Source: Adenanthera pavonina
Lineage: Eukaryota > Streptophyta > Magnoliopsida > Fabales > Fabaceae
DNA length: 64,000 bases
Assembly: GCA_026686845.1 (NCBI GenBank)
Contig: JAIVEN010000010.1
Coordinates: 32,276,001 to 32,340,000 of the forward strand
Direction: 5' to 3'
Position 1 is the stretch's first letter, and every line of letters starts with the position of its first letter. The position numbers and the translations under genes are program-made. This document shows positions 22,026 through 34,310 of this stretch, in pieces. The notes beneath the pieces are model-generated. The model was not told the origin of the DNA. It did not search any database and was given only the letters and a program-made list of their open reading frames with translations.

Positions 22026-25000
22026 CTACCCAACACTAGTGGGTCCAGCACAATCAGACAGCATCAAAGCATGCATACCCTCGGACACATCCATAACAAC
22101 ATGAAATCCAGGCAATGCGTTCAATGCGAGCTTAGCCATATGATCCGCTACTGCATTCACACTTCGTGGAATGTGGTTCGTCTCCACTGTCCAATCTTTA
22201 GCCATGAGAGCCCGAGCCTCTTAAATGAGTCCCTGTTCCGGATGAGCCTCCACGTCCGCGTCAAAAACCAGTCTCAAAACTTCAGCAGCATCTGTTTCGA
22301 GCGCAAGCTTTCTGCACCCTCTCTCCCATGCCAATCGCATTCCCAACACAAAGGCCCAAAGCTCAGCAGAAAAACTATCTCCCTCACTCGAGTGGTGTAT
22401 GAATCCTGAAATATACTCACCTGCAGCATTCCTTATAACTCCGCCACAACCAATCCCGGACGACATCGCGAATGCCCCCTCCACATTAACTTTAACCCAG
22501 CCGTCAGCAGGATGTTCCCAACGTGTTGCGCTATCTCAAACAATAAGAACGTTAAGATTTACACCATCAAGACGCTTCTTGGCCACGTTCAGACTGTTAA
22601 TAATCATTAAAGCACGGTGTTTCACGGCATCGTTGTGCATAACTTTATTCTCAAATATACGTTCGTTTCGTCGTTTCCACATAAGCCAGCAAATCGTTGC
22701 GAATAATTCACTCCATCCTGCTCTCTTTGGGGATCCATTGTTCTGAATGTTGCTTTTCAACCACTCTCGCAAATCCTGTTCAAAAAACCTTCTTGTCCTA
22801 GGAACTTCTCCCAAGCCCAGCCAAAGTTTTTTAGTCTCCGGACAGTCCCTGAGAATGTGTAGCAAACTTTCCTGCTCCGTTCTGCACCAGGTACACGTAG
22901 CATCAGTGCCCGTACCCCTTCGTAACCGCTCAACGTTAGTAAGCAAACGGTTATGGAATGCTAGCCACATGAATGATCTGCATCTCTGAACCGTGTTTAG
23001 CTTCCAAATCTTCTGCCACGTTGAGTCTCCAATCCAACATCTTGTTCTCTCACTGTCACGTTATATGCAGATTCGATAGTAAAATTTCCATGTCTGTTGT
23101 GCTTCCATCTCACTGCATGACGATTATTATCTACCTCAATCCCATCACGTACATGTTTCCAAGAATTCTTAATGCCCATCCACGTGTTTGACCCCGTACG
23201 TGATTCGTCAATTATAGGTAATAAATCATCCCCACACCTATACTTGTTCCGAACCACCTTAACCCAGAAATCATCCCTACGGTTGATCAAATTCCATCCC
23301 AATTTTGCCATATAAGCCTGGTTCTGGTACTTCAGATGCCTAAGCCCCAGTCCTCCATTATGCTTTGACTTACAGATTGTATCCCAGGCTACCAGGTGGG
23401 TTTTCCGTTTCTCATGAGTATGACCCCAGATGAAACCTCTATTACTCTTCTTATCGCATGTGCTTACAGGTAGAGAAGAAGTTTGCATGGTGTATCCCGG
23501 TATAGTGGATGTAACTGACGCTACTAAAGTAGTCCTACCAGCCAACGAGAGTGACCCTGCTTTCCAGCTTGACAATCGCTTCTTTACTTTATCCACCACA
23601 TCCTGAAAGCTATCCTTGGTGACTCTTTTGTGGTGGAAAGGAACACCTAAATATTTCCCCAGGTCTGCTGCCATTGTAAATCCTAGTGCCTCGCTGAGTT
23701 CAAAACGTCTAGTATGATTGACCTTCTTTGAAAAGAAAACACGAGTTTTATTTGCATTAACTTTCATCCCCCAGCTAGCACAAAACTTGTCTAAACAACC
23801 TTTCACAACTTCAACATGTTGTAGAGAAGCCTCTGCAAACAAGATAATTTCATCAGCCAAAAAAAGGTGAAAAATGGGAGGGCCATTCTTACTTTAGCCT
23901 GATAGATCTCCATGCTTTTTTTCCATTTGCTCTTGGATCAAGTGTGCTAGCCTTTCCATGCAAATAACAAAAAGGTAAGGAGATATAAGATCCCTTGTCT
24001 TACCCCTCGGCAGGCATAAACCTCTCAGTTTTTTCACCATTCCACAATAGTTGCATGGATGCCGAAGAGACACATCTATGCACAATATTAATGATATGTT
24101 CAGGGAAGTATAACTCCTGAAGGCATCTCTTGAGAAATTCCCAATTAATCGTGTCATAGGCCTTCTCTAGATAAATCTTGATAGCCATAAGTCCTTTCCT
24201 CCCCTGCATGTTCCTCATCGAGTGAATCACCCCCTGAGCTACAATAATATTATTCGAGCTAAGACCACCTGAAACAAAGCTGCACTAATTTGGGCTAATC
24301 ACATGGGGAAGTACAACATTTATCCTATTGGCAATGACTTTTGTAATAACTTTAAAGATTACATTGCAAAGACTGATAAGCCTCAGATCCTTCAAAGTCT
24401 CTGGATGTTCCTTTTTGGGTATCAAAATAATTAGCGTTTTATTAATCCTCTCAATCTCCGAAGGTTGCATCCACATTCTCTTAATAGACGCAAACAGATT
24501 TCTCTACATGTTTCCATTGGCTTTGGTAAAACAAAGTATTCAATCCATCTGGTCCTGGAGCCTAGAGCTCCCATGATAAAAATTGCTTCCTTTACCTCGG
24601 TCATCTCAATATCTCGTCCTATACGGTCCCGATCTCTATTGTCGAGGTGCGGGTATGTTACATTGCATTGGATAGGGTCACGATGGCAGCCTTCATGATT
24701 GAACAAATTCGAGAAAAACTCTGTGACCATGCCCTTAATTTTCTCCACATCATACACTCAAGTTCCACTATCATCCTGAATCGCCCTGATATGGTTGCTT
24801 CTCTTTCTACCATTCGGCCGAGAGTGAAAGAACTGGGTGTTCTTATCCCCGTTAATGGTCCATTGGCTCCCAGCTTTCTGTGCCCAAATAAGTGCATCTT
24901 GTAACATAACATCCTCAAGATCCTTCCAAAGTTGCTGTTGAAGAAATTCAACTTATGTAGTAAGCCCATATCGAGCTTCCACCTTAGCAATTCCATCCAG

Positions 25001-25950
25001 TCTTCTCATCAACTCCTTCTTCCTTGTATCCGTGAAACCAAAAACTTGCCGATTCCAAGTACCACAAGCAATAGCAAACCTCTCAATATTCAAATTCCAG
25101 TCGAGCTCTTCAACCCATTGCTCCTTCACAAACTCTTCAAAGTCCTTGTGCAAAACCCACTCCGCTAGGAAGCGAAATGGTTTTTTCCTTCTTTTTGTTT
25201 CCTCCATCCCATTTAAACGCAGAAGGATGTGGCGGTGATTAGACTTATACCAAGGAAGATGAGTAACTGTGGCATTTGGAAATTCAGTCAACCAATTACT
25301 TGTCCCCAAATAACCTTCAAGCCTACTCTCTGTATCAGACCGATGCCACGTAAACCTAGGACCCACAAACCCCAAGTTGTCCAACTCCATCTCCTCCACA
25401 AAGCTACTAAATTTATTATCAGGTCCCTCACACAGGCCAAAAGATGATCTTCTATCATGATAAAGTAAAGTGGCATTAAAGTCACCCCTTAAACACCAAG
25501 GCTCCTTAATCTTAGACCTCAGACGTCTAAGACCATTCCAAAGCTCATGTCGTCTAGCAGGCTGGGGGCTAGCATAAAGTATTGTCATTTCCCACTTCTT
25601 CCTATCAGCATTCTCAAGGGTAAAGTGAATGAACTCGGAGCATTTCTCTACCACCTCTACCTTGCGAACACTTTCTGATCACAAACACCATATACCACCT
25701 TTATACCCCTCCGCCTCCACAATTTCCATGTTATTGTAACCCAACTTGCTAGCAATTTGCTGTGCCTTCACCCTACTAGTTCTAGTCTCTAAACTAGCAA
25801 TAAAATGAAGATGATAAAATTTAGATATTTCTCTAATAAGAATAGGAAAATTACAGGCCCCAATCCCCCGCGAGTTCCAAATGATGCAATTCGTATAGAA
25901 ACAATTTCATTTTGTGGGGCATTAACCCCGACGTCATCTGTATCCTGCAT
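22026..25950 (-). pseudogene. LINE ORF2: endonuclease, reverse transcriptase, RNase H (broken)
   Basis: Domains in order on the minus strand: apurinic-like endonuclease (about 25950-25150, with GDFNATL), reverse transcriptase (about 24700-23400, with IPKKEHPETLKDLR and SPYLFVICMERL), zf-RVT (about 22970-22800, with CTWCRTEQESLLHILRDCP) and RNase H (about 22490-22060). It would nick DNA and copy the element's RNA in place. Several frameshifts break it. Key residues have changed: the endonuclease SDH motif is SNH (Asp to Asn at 25238-25240), the first reverse transcriptase Asp is Tyr (KIYLEKAYD, 24171-24173), the FADD box reads LADE (23849-23851) and the first RNase H Asp is Glu (22479-22481). 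Wild-type residues quoted are general knowledge of the family. Confidence 0.9.
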
Positions 25951-26059
25951 ATCCGCCACATGAGAGGGCTCAACCACAAAAGTGGCATCTTCTTGATCCA
26001 TACAAAACACCTCCTTATTTCTTTCAGAAGCATTTAACGGCCCAAGAATCTGTTTATAT

Positions 26060-28168
26060 TGCAATGCACCTCCAGGTCTACATTCGAAATATCCATGCCT
26101 TCTTTTTCACCCCCTTTATCCTCCGCGGGTTTGACTTCACCCATAGGCCCATTCTCAAGAATAGAAAAAACATTGTTGAGTTTAATGGGTTGGTGGCCCA
26201 CTACCTCATGGGAGACCCTCTACTCTTTTCCCCTTGTACGGGACTTACCCCGTATGGTAGGGGGTTTGAGAGGGGAGGAGATGAGAGTTGCTCCCTCCGC
26301 TCCATAAAACTTCACTGATTTCAAACAGGGGAAGGGAAGTTGTTACCCTCCCTTTATTTGGATTAGTAATTTTAGAGAGAGGGAAGTCCTTCCCTCCCTT
26401 TCCCCTCAAATTGTTCCTTTTGAAATTGGAGGATGGGGGACAATAATTTTGTCTGCTCTAATTTTTTTAAATAAAAATATCTTTAAAAATAGAAAAAATT
26501 ATTAAAAAAATATCAAAATATGAAAGTATTTACTTGAATGTCTTAATACCGAAAAATATTACATTTAAATCCCATGTTCCAAGAAATAAATATAAAAAAT
26601 TTTAATATTAATTATAAAATTATGGAGTATGAATATAAAATATTAAAATATAATTTTATATTTAATATTAAAATTTTTTATGTTTATCTTTTATAATTTT
26701 ATACTTACTTTTAAAAATTTATACTTGATTTTGACGGTGGGATTTAAGAGGAGGAACATTCTCCTTGCCATGTGTTGTACTTCTGACCACTCCTTTCCTC
26801 TTAGAGCCAACTGGACCCATTTCCTATTTTCCTTATTATTTAATCTCATTCCCAAACTGACGAGAAACATCCTTATTTGAAACTTTTTGTTGAATATTCC
26901 CTCCAATAGATATCCTCTCCTTCCCCTTGGCGCCACGTGGCTCAGCTATACTCTGAGATTCATTTTTATTTTGCAGATTTTTCTCCGCACCCTCCACTAG
27001 TGATCCTTTCATATCTGCTCCATAACTCCTCGAGCTAAAATTTCGCTTCACCAACATATGTTGCCCGTAACTCCCGCTCTTTCCATCTTTATCCTCCGCC
27101 ATCGCCGGTGACGCATGTATCGGTACTTCCACCTTCTCTGTGTCTACCTCCGCTTCCGTCAAGCCTGAGTCATCCCCACTATTCTTGGCTTGGTGTTAAC
27201 AAGATGATGAGGAGCAAACACTCATGTGATGCCCATACTTGCCTCATCCAAAGCACACAAGATGGAGACCCTCATATTCAATCCTATGGTCTTCCCCAAA
27301 ATGATCAAAAGCAGGTAGAAGCGGGTTCTGGAGATCTAATTCCACACAGATACGTGCAAAACCTCCTTTCTTCCAGAAAGCTATTGTTCTGTCAATCTTC
27401 AATGTTTTCCCAACAAGATTGCCAATACGCCTCAGTGACTCCACATTATACAATTCTGCGGGAAGGTCAGGAAGTCGAATCCAAGCTGCAATCTTCCTCT
27501 GGTTATCCGCTTTCCAGGGGTTGAAATTCGGTCTCCACCGCTGCTCCGACAGGTAGTAGTGATCTGCAATCATCCATGGCTCCTCTTGGAAAGCATAATC
27601 CCTATCCTCCTTGGTTGAGAAAGACACAATAAAGAATCCATTATTCAGAGGTGTGACTTTAATAGGATTTTTAACCCCCCACATGCGTTCCATCCTCTGT
27701 CGCATAAAGCCCACTCTGAAGCTTTTCCCCAGAAGTTTAACAATTAACGAATTCATATCCAGTTTACACCACGCTGCATATTCCTCCGCTGTGACCTTCA
27801 ACTTCGGATATTTTCCCTTTTGCACATCTACTTCGACGTCCTCCTCCTCTGAATCTTCATTCTCCTGTTCCGTTCCATCCCTAGCCTCCGTAACCTTCTT
27901 CCCCCCCCAATTCGGCGAAATAATCTTTCCATCCATTCAGCGAATCCATCGCCGACATGTTCATCCCCAAAAACCCCAACTCTTCAAGGCTTAGCAACTT
28001 ATCCTTGTAGGAGAATGCAAGCCCATACACTTGATTGTCGTTTGACGCCTTCAAACCCGTGGGCATACCCACAGGAGTTTTCCCCTTCCTTCGAAAAATA
28101 GTGTTTCCGTCGTCCCCGTCTCGTCCACCACCTTCATCGTTGGCCGTACCTTCACCACTCTCTCTCAT
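26060..28168 (-). pseudogene. LINE ORF1: DUF4283/zinc-knuckle RNA-binding protein (broken)
   Basis: The ATG at 28168 opens a frame (MRESGEGTANDEGGG) that reaches an acidic stretch, shifts frame at a run of eight C (27901-27908), and continues through the DUF4283 domain (around AEEYAAWCKLD to LPDLPAELYNVESLRRIGN). The zinc knuckle then reads CFG*GKYGHHMSVC: the second of the CCHC residues is a TGA stop at 27244-27246. A basic, low-complexity C-terminal part (27162-26740) is cut by an AT-rich insert (about 26310-26735). ORF1 proteins of this kind bind the LINE RNA; this copy is not functional. Confidence 0.85.
26310..26735. repeat. AT-rich insert in LINE ORF1
   Basis: Recognisable ORF1 protein stops at about 26735 (LALRGKEWSEVQHMARR, then LLNPTVK) and resumes at about 26310 (SSPPLKPPTIRGKSRTRGK). 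Between lies non-coding sequence: a purine/pyrimidine-rich part with ggaagggaag and ccctccctt strings, then a very AT-rich part. It probably is a MITE of the type seen at 4490-5140, but its inverted repeats are not clear. Confidence 0.5.
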
Positions 28169-28180
28169 CTTCACCAGCGA

Positions 28181-28400
28181 AATTTTAAACACCCTTATCA
28201 CCTTGTATGTACTGCAGTTCTTTTTTTTTGGGGCCTGAAATATCTTGTGTTGCAGTTCACTTCTCGACAAACTATACGTATTATAGCATTTGTATCCAAT
28301 ATCAAATTCAATCACTTGTTATATTTTTCGTTATACATTTTCTTATGTATAAAAATAATATATGTAATAAAAAAAATATATATATATATATAACAATGAA
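28181..28400. other. LINE 5' flank, no gene seen
   Basis: AT-rich, with a short (ta)n run at about 28376-28392. The exact LINE 5' end falls near its left side. Confidence 0.45.
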
Positions 28401-28560
28401 AATTTGTAGTTATATTTAATAAAAATAATGGAAACATGATAATTATCGTGTATTTCAATCACATAAAAATTTCTCCTCTAATATCAAACAACTTTGGAAA
28501 TAAATCCAATCACTAAAAATATTCATACTTAGTTGATAAAAAAAAATTCGTATTCGTACT
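28400..28560 (+). repeat. Dispersed repeat C, copy 1
   Basis: The blocks aataatgga, tcgtgtattt, aatatcaaacaa and ccaatcactaaaaatattc match the copies at 34100-34260 and 60155-60310 in order and orientation. Non-coding. Confidence 0.65.
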
Positions 28561-29035
28561 CTTCAACAAAAATGCTAAAAAAAAGAAAAGATATAAAAAC
28601 TAGGAGAATTATTTATCATTTAGATCAGTCAATGCTCAAACTAATATGGATTGGAAAAAGGACTAAACTATATTTTGCATTCAAGACTTAATATTATTGA
28701 TTGAAATGCGAAAAAGTTTGGGACACATAAAAATCATAAATCATTATATATATATATATTTTCTTTTTCTTGTACTAGAGTAGGTCCATCCTTTGTTTTA
28801 TCTCATTTAAACACAATTATTAAACATAAAAATTATACTATATTAAACATTTTTAACGTGACCAATTAGGTTGAACCGATGCATTCTCTAGGGTTTGATC
28901 TCTTTAATTACCTCATAAAGGACATTGTACCGAGTTATCAATAATATTTGCTATTTAATTCATTTCCTTCTATTCGACCGATTTCTAGCAACCAAACAAA
29001 TTATGTGAAGGAAAAAAGATCGATAATGATTGTAC
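28561..29035. other. No gene seen
   Basis: AT-rich spacer without coding similarity. The stretch after about 28850 may be part of the promoter relic described for 29036-29090. Confidence 0.45.
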
Positions 29036-29090
29036 ATACACATACATACAAAAGTGAGAGTACCAGGAAGCACAGGAGGAACAATGTAAT
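29036..29090 (+). other. Possible relic of a UGT leader
   Basis: The string acatacaaaagtgagagtac followed by cacaggaggaacaatg is similar to the leader of the intact UGT (acacacaaaactgagagtac ... caaaggaggaatgg, about 8926-8993). A dispersed repeat follows at once and no UGT coding sequence is present. This is a short, low-confidence match. Confidence 0.25.
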
Positions 29091-29095
29091 GCCTA

Positions 29096-29228
29096 TATTC
29101 TTAAATATAGATCTTACATTATAATTTTTCTTTATGTGATATGAAAATTATATTTTATATTTATATTTTTTTCTCATAGTTTAAAAAAGTATATTTACTC
29201 AATTTTTACTATTTTAAAAATCAAAACA
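29096..29228 (+). repeat. Dispersed ~130-bp repeat, copy 2
   Basis: Closely matches 16907-17040. See that entry for shared blocks. Flanks differ, so this is an interspersed and not a segmental duplication. Confidence 0.75.
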
Positions 29229-29352
29229 TGTAACATACTAAAGGTTTCAACTAGATGGATTCCCTAGACTTTAGAGATATAATCTAGAATGACATAAAGA
29301 ATCATGGTGTTGGAATAGGGAGCTCATCGTGGGGGAGGCTTAGGGTGCCGAT

Positions 29353-29754
29353 CAGTGGCGGACCGAGGACCTGGGACCAGTGGGGGCGACTTAATATGAA
29401 GAAAATTTAATTGAATGATCTCTCAATTCTTTCCCTCATTAATTTAGGTTTTAGAAAATAAAATGATATTCGTTATAAAAATTATTTGAAGATTTAAGTT
29501 AATTGGTCTTTTCTATTACATATATGTATTTATTAAACTTAATAAAATCCTCACAAAAATTTTGAACTGTATATTTAAAAAAATTTGAATCAAAATGTAT
29601 TCAAAACTTGAGTTTAGAGGTTAAAAAAATAAAACTTGAATCTAGTGGGGTCAAAACATCAAAATTAATGATGTCAAAATGCTAAAACTTAACATTATAA
29701 TATACAATTTGTCCAAGTTGAGGGAGGTCAACTCTATATGTAGGTCCGCCACTG
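29353..29754. mobile_element. hAT MITE, 402 bp, perfect ends
   Basis: The element starts CAGTGGCGGACC and ends GGTCCGCCACTG, exact 12-bp inverted repeats. The 8-bp target duplication gtgccgat is exact on both sides (29345-29352 and 29755-29762). The interior is AT-rich and non-coding. Confidence 0.95.
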
Positions 29755-29762
29755 GTGCCGAT

Positions 29763-31549
29763 GCCATGATGAGGAACAACACTTGTTGCTTGTGAAGGAA
29801 GACAGGTGATGGTGGCACCGTAGAAGCTGATAAAAAATCAACTATTTATTGATATTCTGACTGAACTTTCGATGTATATAACTTTTTGATCCAACCTCTG
29901 ATTAACATGATTTTAAAACCTACAAGTCATATTGCATTTCATTTATGGAGATTTTGGGCCCCGAAGAGTGAAATGGTCACTTTGAGATCCAAGTTGGGCA
30001 TTGGCACCTCTCCATTCCACACCACAAGAAATTTAACTATCCAATCAATTCCCACAAATCATAGTTTAAATTTTTTCTTCAATTAAAATTTTTTGTAAGG
30101 ATTTGATAGTTTAATAATAATTTTATTTAAAATAGCACAAATATAATTTCTTACAATATTTATTTGAATAATTACATTTGGCATAAAACAAATCAATCCA
30201 AACATAATACACTGGTCAGAAAGTAAACCAAACTAATAGTTAAATCAAACTAAATACGTACACATTTTTCTTGAACCTTTCAATTTGATTTGGTTTATTA
30301 TAATTTAATAAAAAAAGCAAACAAAACCTAATTTTTAACACCAAAAACAAATCTAAATATTTTAAATTTTAACACATTTTTTTAATAAAATTTTTTTATA
30401 ATTAATTTATTTTACCGATCCCAAATTCCCTAAAAAAGAATGAGTGGAAAGTGGTAAAGACATGATGACGCCCCACTATAAAGCTTTATTGCTTCCGTTA
30501 GTGGTAGTCGCAGAACCTACTTTTTTTTTAAATTTGTATGCATGTAATACAAAACTATGATATGTATTGTGTCTGCACAAGTTTTAGAATTTGAACCCGT
30601 TGAATTTAATGAATTTATTGAATTCAAATATATAAATTTGTATATGATTTAGTATTTTAATTTGAATCCGCTAAATCCACACATCTATTTTAATTATTAT
30701 TTCCTTTTTATTTTTTTATTTTTCCATCTTCTTCTTATTCTAATTCATCCCCCCCCACCTTCCATTTTTTCAAATTATTCTTGATTCTTGAATTAATTTA
30801 ATTATATTTTATGCAATGCATTTTCTCCTTTCTATCTCTTATTCAATATTCTCTCCAATCCTAAATAGAAGCACTTTTTAGAAATAATGCTTGGTCCAAA
30901 ATATAGGACAATTGTGAGGTTGTTTGGTGTATTAATTATTTTTTCATTAATACTCCTAGTGTATAATTAACATGTGAGAAATAAATGTTTGGGAAGTATG
31001 AAAAATAATGTATTAATAAGAGCAAATGGTGAAAAATATTAAAATTTTTGGACAAATTTAATGATTCAACTTTTTTTCTTAAAACGCGTAGGTAGTTAAA
31101 AATAATTTATATTTAGAAATTGAGTAGTATTTTTTAATTTTTCAACTTTTTTATTTGTCTATTGTCATGTTACTATACTTTTACAGCGTAATATTTTTCC
31201 ATTCAAAATAATATCATTATCAAAATTATTTATGCTGTATATCATTTTCAGGAATTACATTTAAGAAGTAAAATTATTGGTATCAAATTGAAAGGCAATA
31301 CTTGATGCATTTTTCATATAAATTTTCATGCATTTATATATTTTAGAAAGAAAAGCTAAAATATTTAAAATATTATTTAAATTATATTATAAAATATTTT
31401 TAATAAAAGATGAAAAATTACAATGACAATTTTTTTGCCACCACTAAAAATTAATAATAAGAGGTCCTAGCTCCAGTCCACTACTTGCTTTTATCATACT
31501 TTTCACATTTTTATATTAATTGATATTAATGATATTTAAATTCAAATTC
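29763..31549. other. No gene seen
   Basis: AT-rich intergenic sequence. Short ORFs (for example near 29886) have no recognisable domain. A few pyrimidine tracts occur near 30680-30760. Confidence 0.5.
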
Positions 31550-32290
31550 AATTAATATATGGTTGAACTTGTTCCTATCACTTAAAAACATTCCACATAG
31601 ATATTATTTTATTACTTCCTTTTTTTTTATAAATTAATATATCAATATTATTATAAAATATATAATTTATAACAATTCATACTATTTACAAAATATGTAT
31701 AGTGCAACTCATTCTTGTATGATGTTTTGTATCCTTGCAATTTAGGCTTTCGTTAGGTTATTATTATCCTTATTATTTATTACTTCCTCATTTTTATAAA
31801 TCAATATATCAATATTGGTACAAAATATATAATTTATAGCAAGTCATACTATTTACATTATGTGATGTTTTGGATCCTAGTAATTTAGGACTCCATTAGG
31901 TTATTAATATCCTTGTAATCCTTGTTTATGAAAATAAATAAAAATTCAATAATTTTCTATATCTTTCAAGTTAATCTTAAGACTCATTTGATATAAACAA
32001 CAAGTTTTTGACACAGTTGATAAATAATTGGATTTCTCAAATATGTCATTTTAGGTTCAATCCTTGATTATGTGTATGGAAAAGATATTGATGGGAGATG
32101 CAAAATCCATTTTGGTGATCTTTACATTTTAAGGGGATGATTAGTTTTCTATTGTTGGCTAGAGATACCCTTGGTTAAAAAAAAGTTCATTTGATATGTA
32201 AAATAATAAAAACAAACAACAACAAAAATACATTTGTCTTTTATGATAAAAGAAAGTAACAAAAGAAAATTAAATAAAAATAGCATAATT
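31550..32290 (+). repeat. Interspersed repeat copy 2 with an internal tandem duplication
   Basis: Matches 15060-15440 block by block, but a section is doubled: attacttcct...tataaattaatatatcaatatt to gttattattatcctt (about 31610-31775) recurs as attacttcct...tataaatcaatatatcaatatt to gttattaatatcctt (about 31778-31920). The duplication is absent from the other copy. Confidence 0.65.
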
Positions 32291-33219
32291 TTAATCAATA
32301 TTATATATTTTGTGTGTTTTTTTATGTATTCAAAAAGGATTTTTTTAAATGATACCAAACATACCTTTAGTCTTAATCCTAAAATTATCATCATTGATAT
32401 GATTATTAATATAATATTTCCAGCAAATCTTTGAGCACCATATAAATTTAAATTATGACCCTTGTGTTGGATATTGATCATAAAAGAGACTCAATATCTT
32501 TTAAGTATAATTAAAAATTCAAATCTTATAAATGACTACTACAAAAATGTTAGGATATCGGCCTCTTATTTAGATTTAACAAAACTTAAATTTGGATCAG
32601 TTAAGTTAATAGTACCAAATACCTAATTATTATAACAGAAAATTATGAGCCTTGTAAGAATTGGAAATATTGAACATCTTTTACATATTTTATGTTTTAT
32701 ATTGATGATAATATTAATTTAAAAGATTCAATTAGCCCACGAGGCACATGTTGAGAAGCTTACTCTTTTTGAGTACATAGCAAGTATTTAGACAAACAAT
32801 GTTATGACAGCACATTCTGTGCTCAGCACATATATAAACCGTCTAAATTTGATTATATTTTATAATTATATTTTTAATATATTTTTATTTTATTAGATGT
32901 AAAATAGAAAATAAAGATCATTTTATAATTACCATTTTTTTAAAAAATATTATTATTATGTAAAAAATTAAAATAAAAAATTGTAAATCTGGATCCTCCA
33001 GATTTAATCTGCACGATCCAGATTTTCTTTGGCTGATGAGCATGTGGTGCTTATCACACTGACGAGCACCCAATGCAAATTCACAATGTTATATGAGTAC
33101 ATATCAAGTATCTAGACAAACAATATAACATTTGAGTCAAATTAAAATTCAATCACTTAGCTATCTTTTCAACTAGAGCCACGTAATTCTTACAATTTTT
33201 TTTTATATTTTATATTGAT
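32291..33219. other. No gene seen
   Basis: AT-rich. A pair of open frames on both strands near 32149-32480 is rich in Ile, Phe and Lys as expected from AT-rich non-coding DNA. No domain recognised. Confidence 0.5.
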
Positions 33220-34310
33220 TATTGATTAACGATTAATTTTAAGATATATGCATAATGTTAATGATTAAAAAATAATAAAAATTACACTCTCATGTTCAGG
33301 GACGGAGCCAGCACTTAAAGTCTGGCAAGGCCAAGTTTCTAAATATTAATTTATATATATTATTAATTTAATTTTTAACATTTATCATAATTATTTTTAA
33401 AAAATAATTTATTATTTAAAAGAGAGCCTCATATAACCAATCATGCATAATTATATAATATTTAAAAAACTAAAACAAATACAAATTGAAACCATGTATA
33501 CCATCTAGTATATTAATTTTAAAGGAAAAAAAATAGCAAAACATATAAGATAATACACATACATTGTGTATATAGATAAATATTTTACTTTAGTTTATTA
33601 AGATACTTAGAATTACTTTTGATGATATACGATGTTATAGGGGATAGTGTATATCTTAAGATATTGGATATTATATATATATTGCAACAGACTAATATCC
33701 ATAATTTATAACAACCCTTACTTATTTCCTCTCTATAAGAGAGAGAGAAAGCTGAATAAGGACCTCTATGTGCTGACCAATTTTTGGTTCAGTTCATATT
33801 ATAAGGCATCTCAACCAACATGATAAGTATAGTTTCTATTGAAGAAAAATCAATAAAACTGATTATTTTACTAAACTAATAAGCATTAATTACAAAGATG
33901 ACATTGGGTTTTCTCAATGCAAAATAATAGAAATTATTAGATATCAATACATAACTATATGAGTTTAGAAAAATTTTGAGAGGAACAAATATTTACATTA
34001 CATGAGGTGAAGGAGGGGATGGGGGAGACCATGGCTCCCCCAGGTCCCCCCTTCCCTCCGTCCTTGCTCATGTTGAAAATGAAAAATAATTAAAATAATG
34101 AAAGTCATTATTAAATAAAAATAATGGAGATAACAATTGTTGTGTATTTTAATATTCTTTTACGTAAAAAATAAATTATTTTCTTATAATATCAAACAAA
34201 ATTTGAAAATGAATTCAACCATTAAAAATATTCATAATCATAAGAAAATAATGCTAAAAAAATAATACAAATAATGTCTAGAGAGCTTCAAAGACCTTGG
34301 GGTCTAAAGT
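33220..34310 (+). repeat. Dispersed repeat C, copy 2, split by a hAT MITE
   Basis: The left arm (33220-33296, with ttaatgattaaaaaataata and ttacactctcat) and right arm (34067-34310) together match 60040-60330. The hAT MITE at 33297-34066 separates them, leaving an 8-bp duplication of repeat sequence. Confidence 0.75.
33297..34066. mobile_element. hAT MITE, 770 bp, inserted in repeat C
   Basis: Starts CAGGGACGGAG and ends CTCCGTCCTTG, inverted repeats with one mismatch in 11. The 8-bp target duplication ctcatgtt is exact (33289-33296 and 34067-34074). The uninterrupted copy at 60115-60130 shows what the target looked like before insertion. Non-coding. Confidence 0.95.

Larger units (their letters stand above)
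21976..28180 (-). mobile_element. L1-type LINE, near full length, inactive
   Basis: Read on the minus strand the element runs from a 5' region near 28180 through ORF1 (28168 to about 26060) and ORF2 (about 25950 to 22026), then a short 3' end and a poly(A) tract (poly-T at 21976-21996 on the plus strand). Order of domains: DUF4283-type region, zinc knuckle, endonuclease, reverse transcriptase, zf-RVT, RNase H; this is the plant L1 plan. Frameshifts, stops and catalytic substitutions are spread through it. I could not find matching target duplications at the ends. An AT-rich insert at about 26310-26735 splits ORF1. Confidence 0.9.

Noticed and set aside
24328..25447. Plus-strand ORFs over the LINE
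   Set aside because: They are antisense to ORF2 of the LINE, whose minus-strand frames have clear domains.
32149..32481. 110-codon minus-strand ORF as a membrane protein
   Set aside because: Its hydrophobic, Lys/Ile/Phe-rich composition follows from AT-rich DNA, and no start context, homology or conserved copy supports it.
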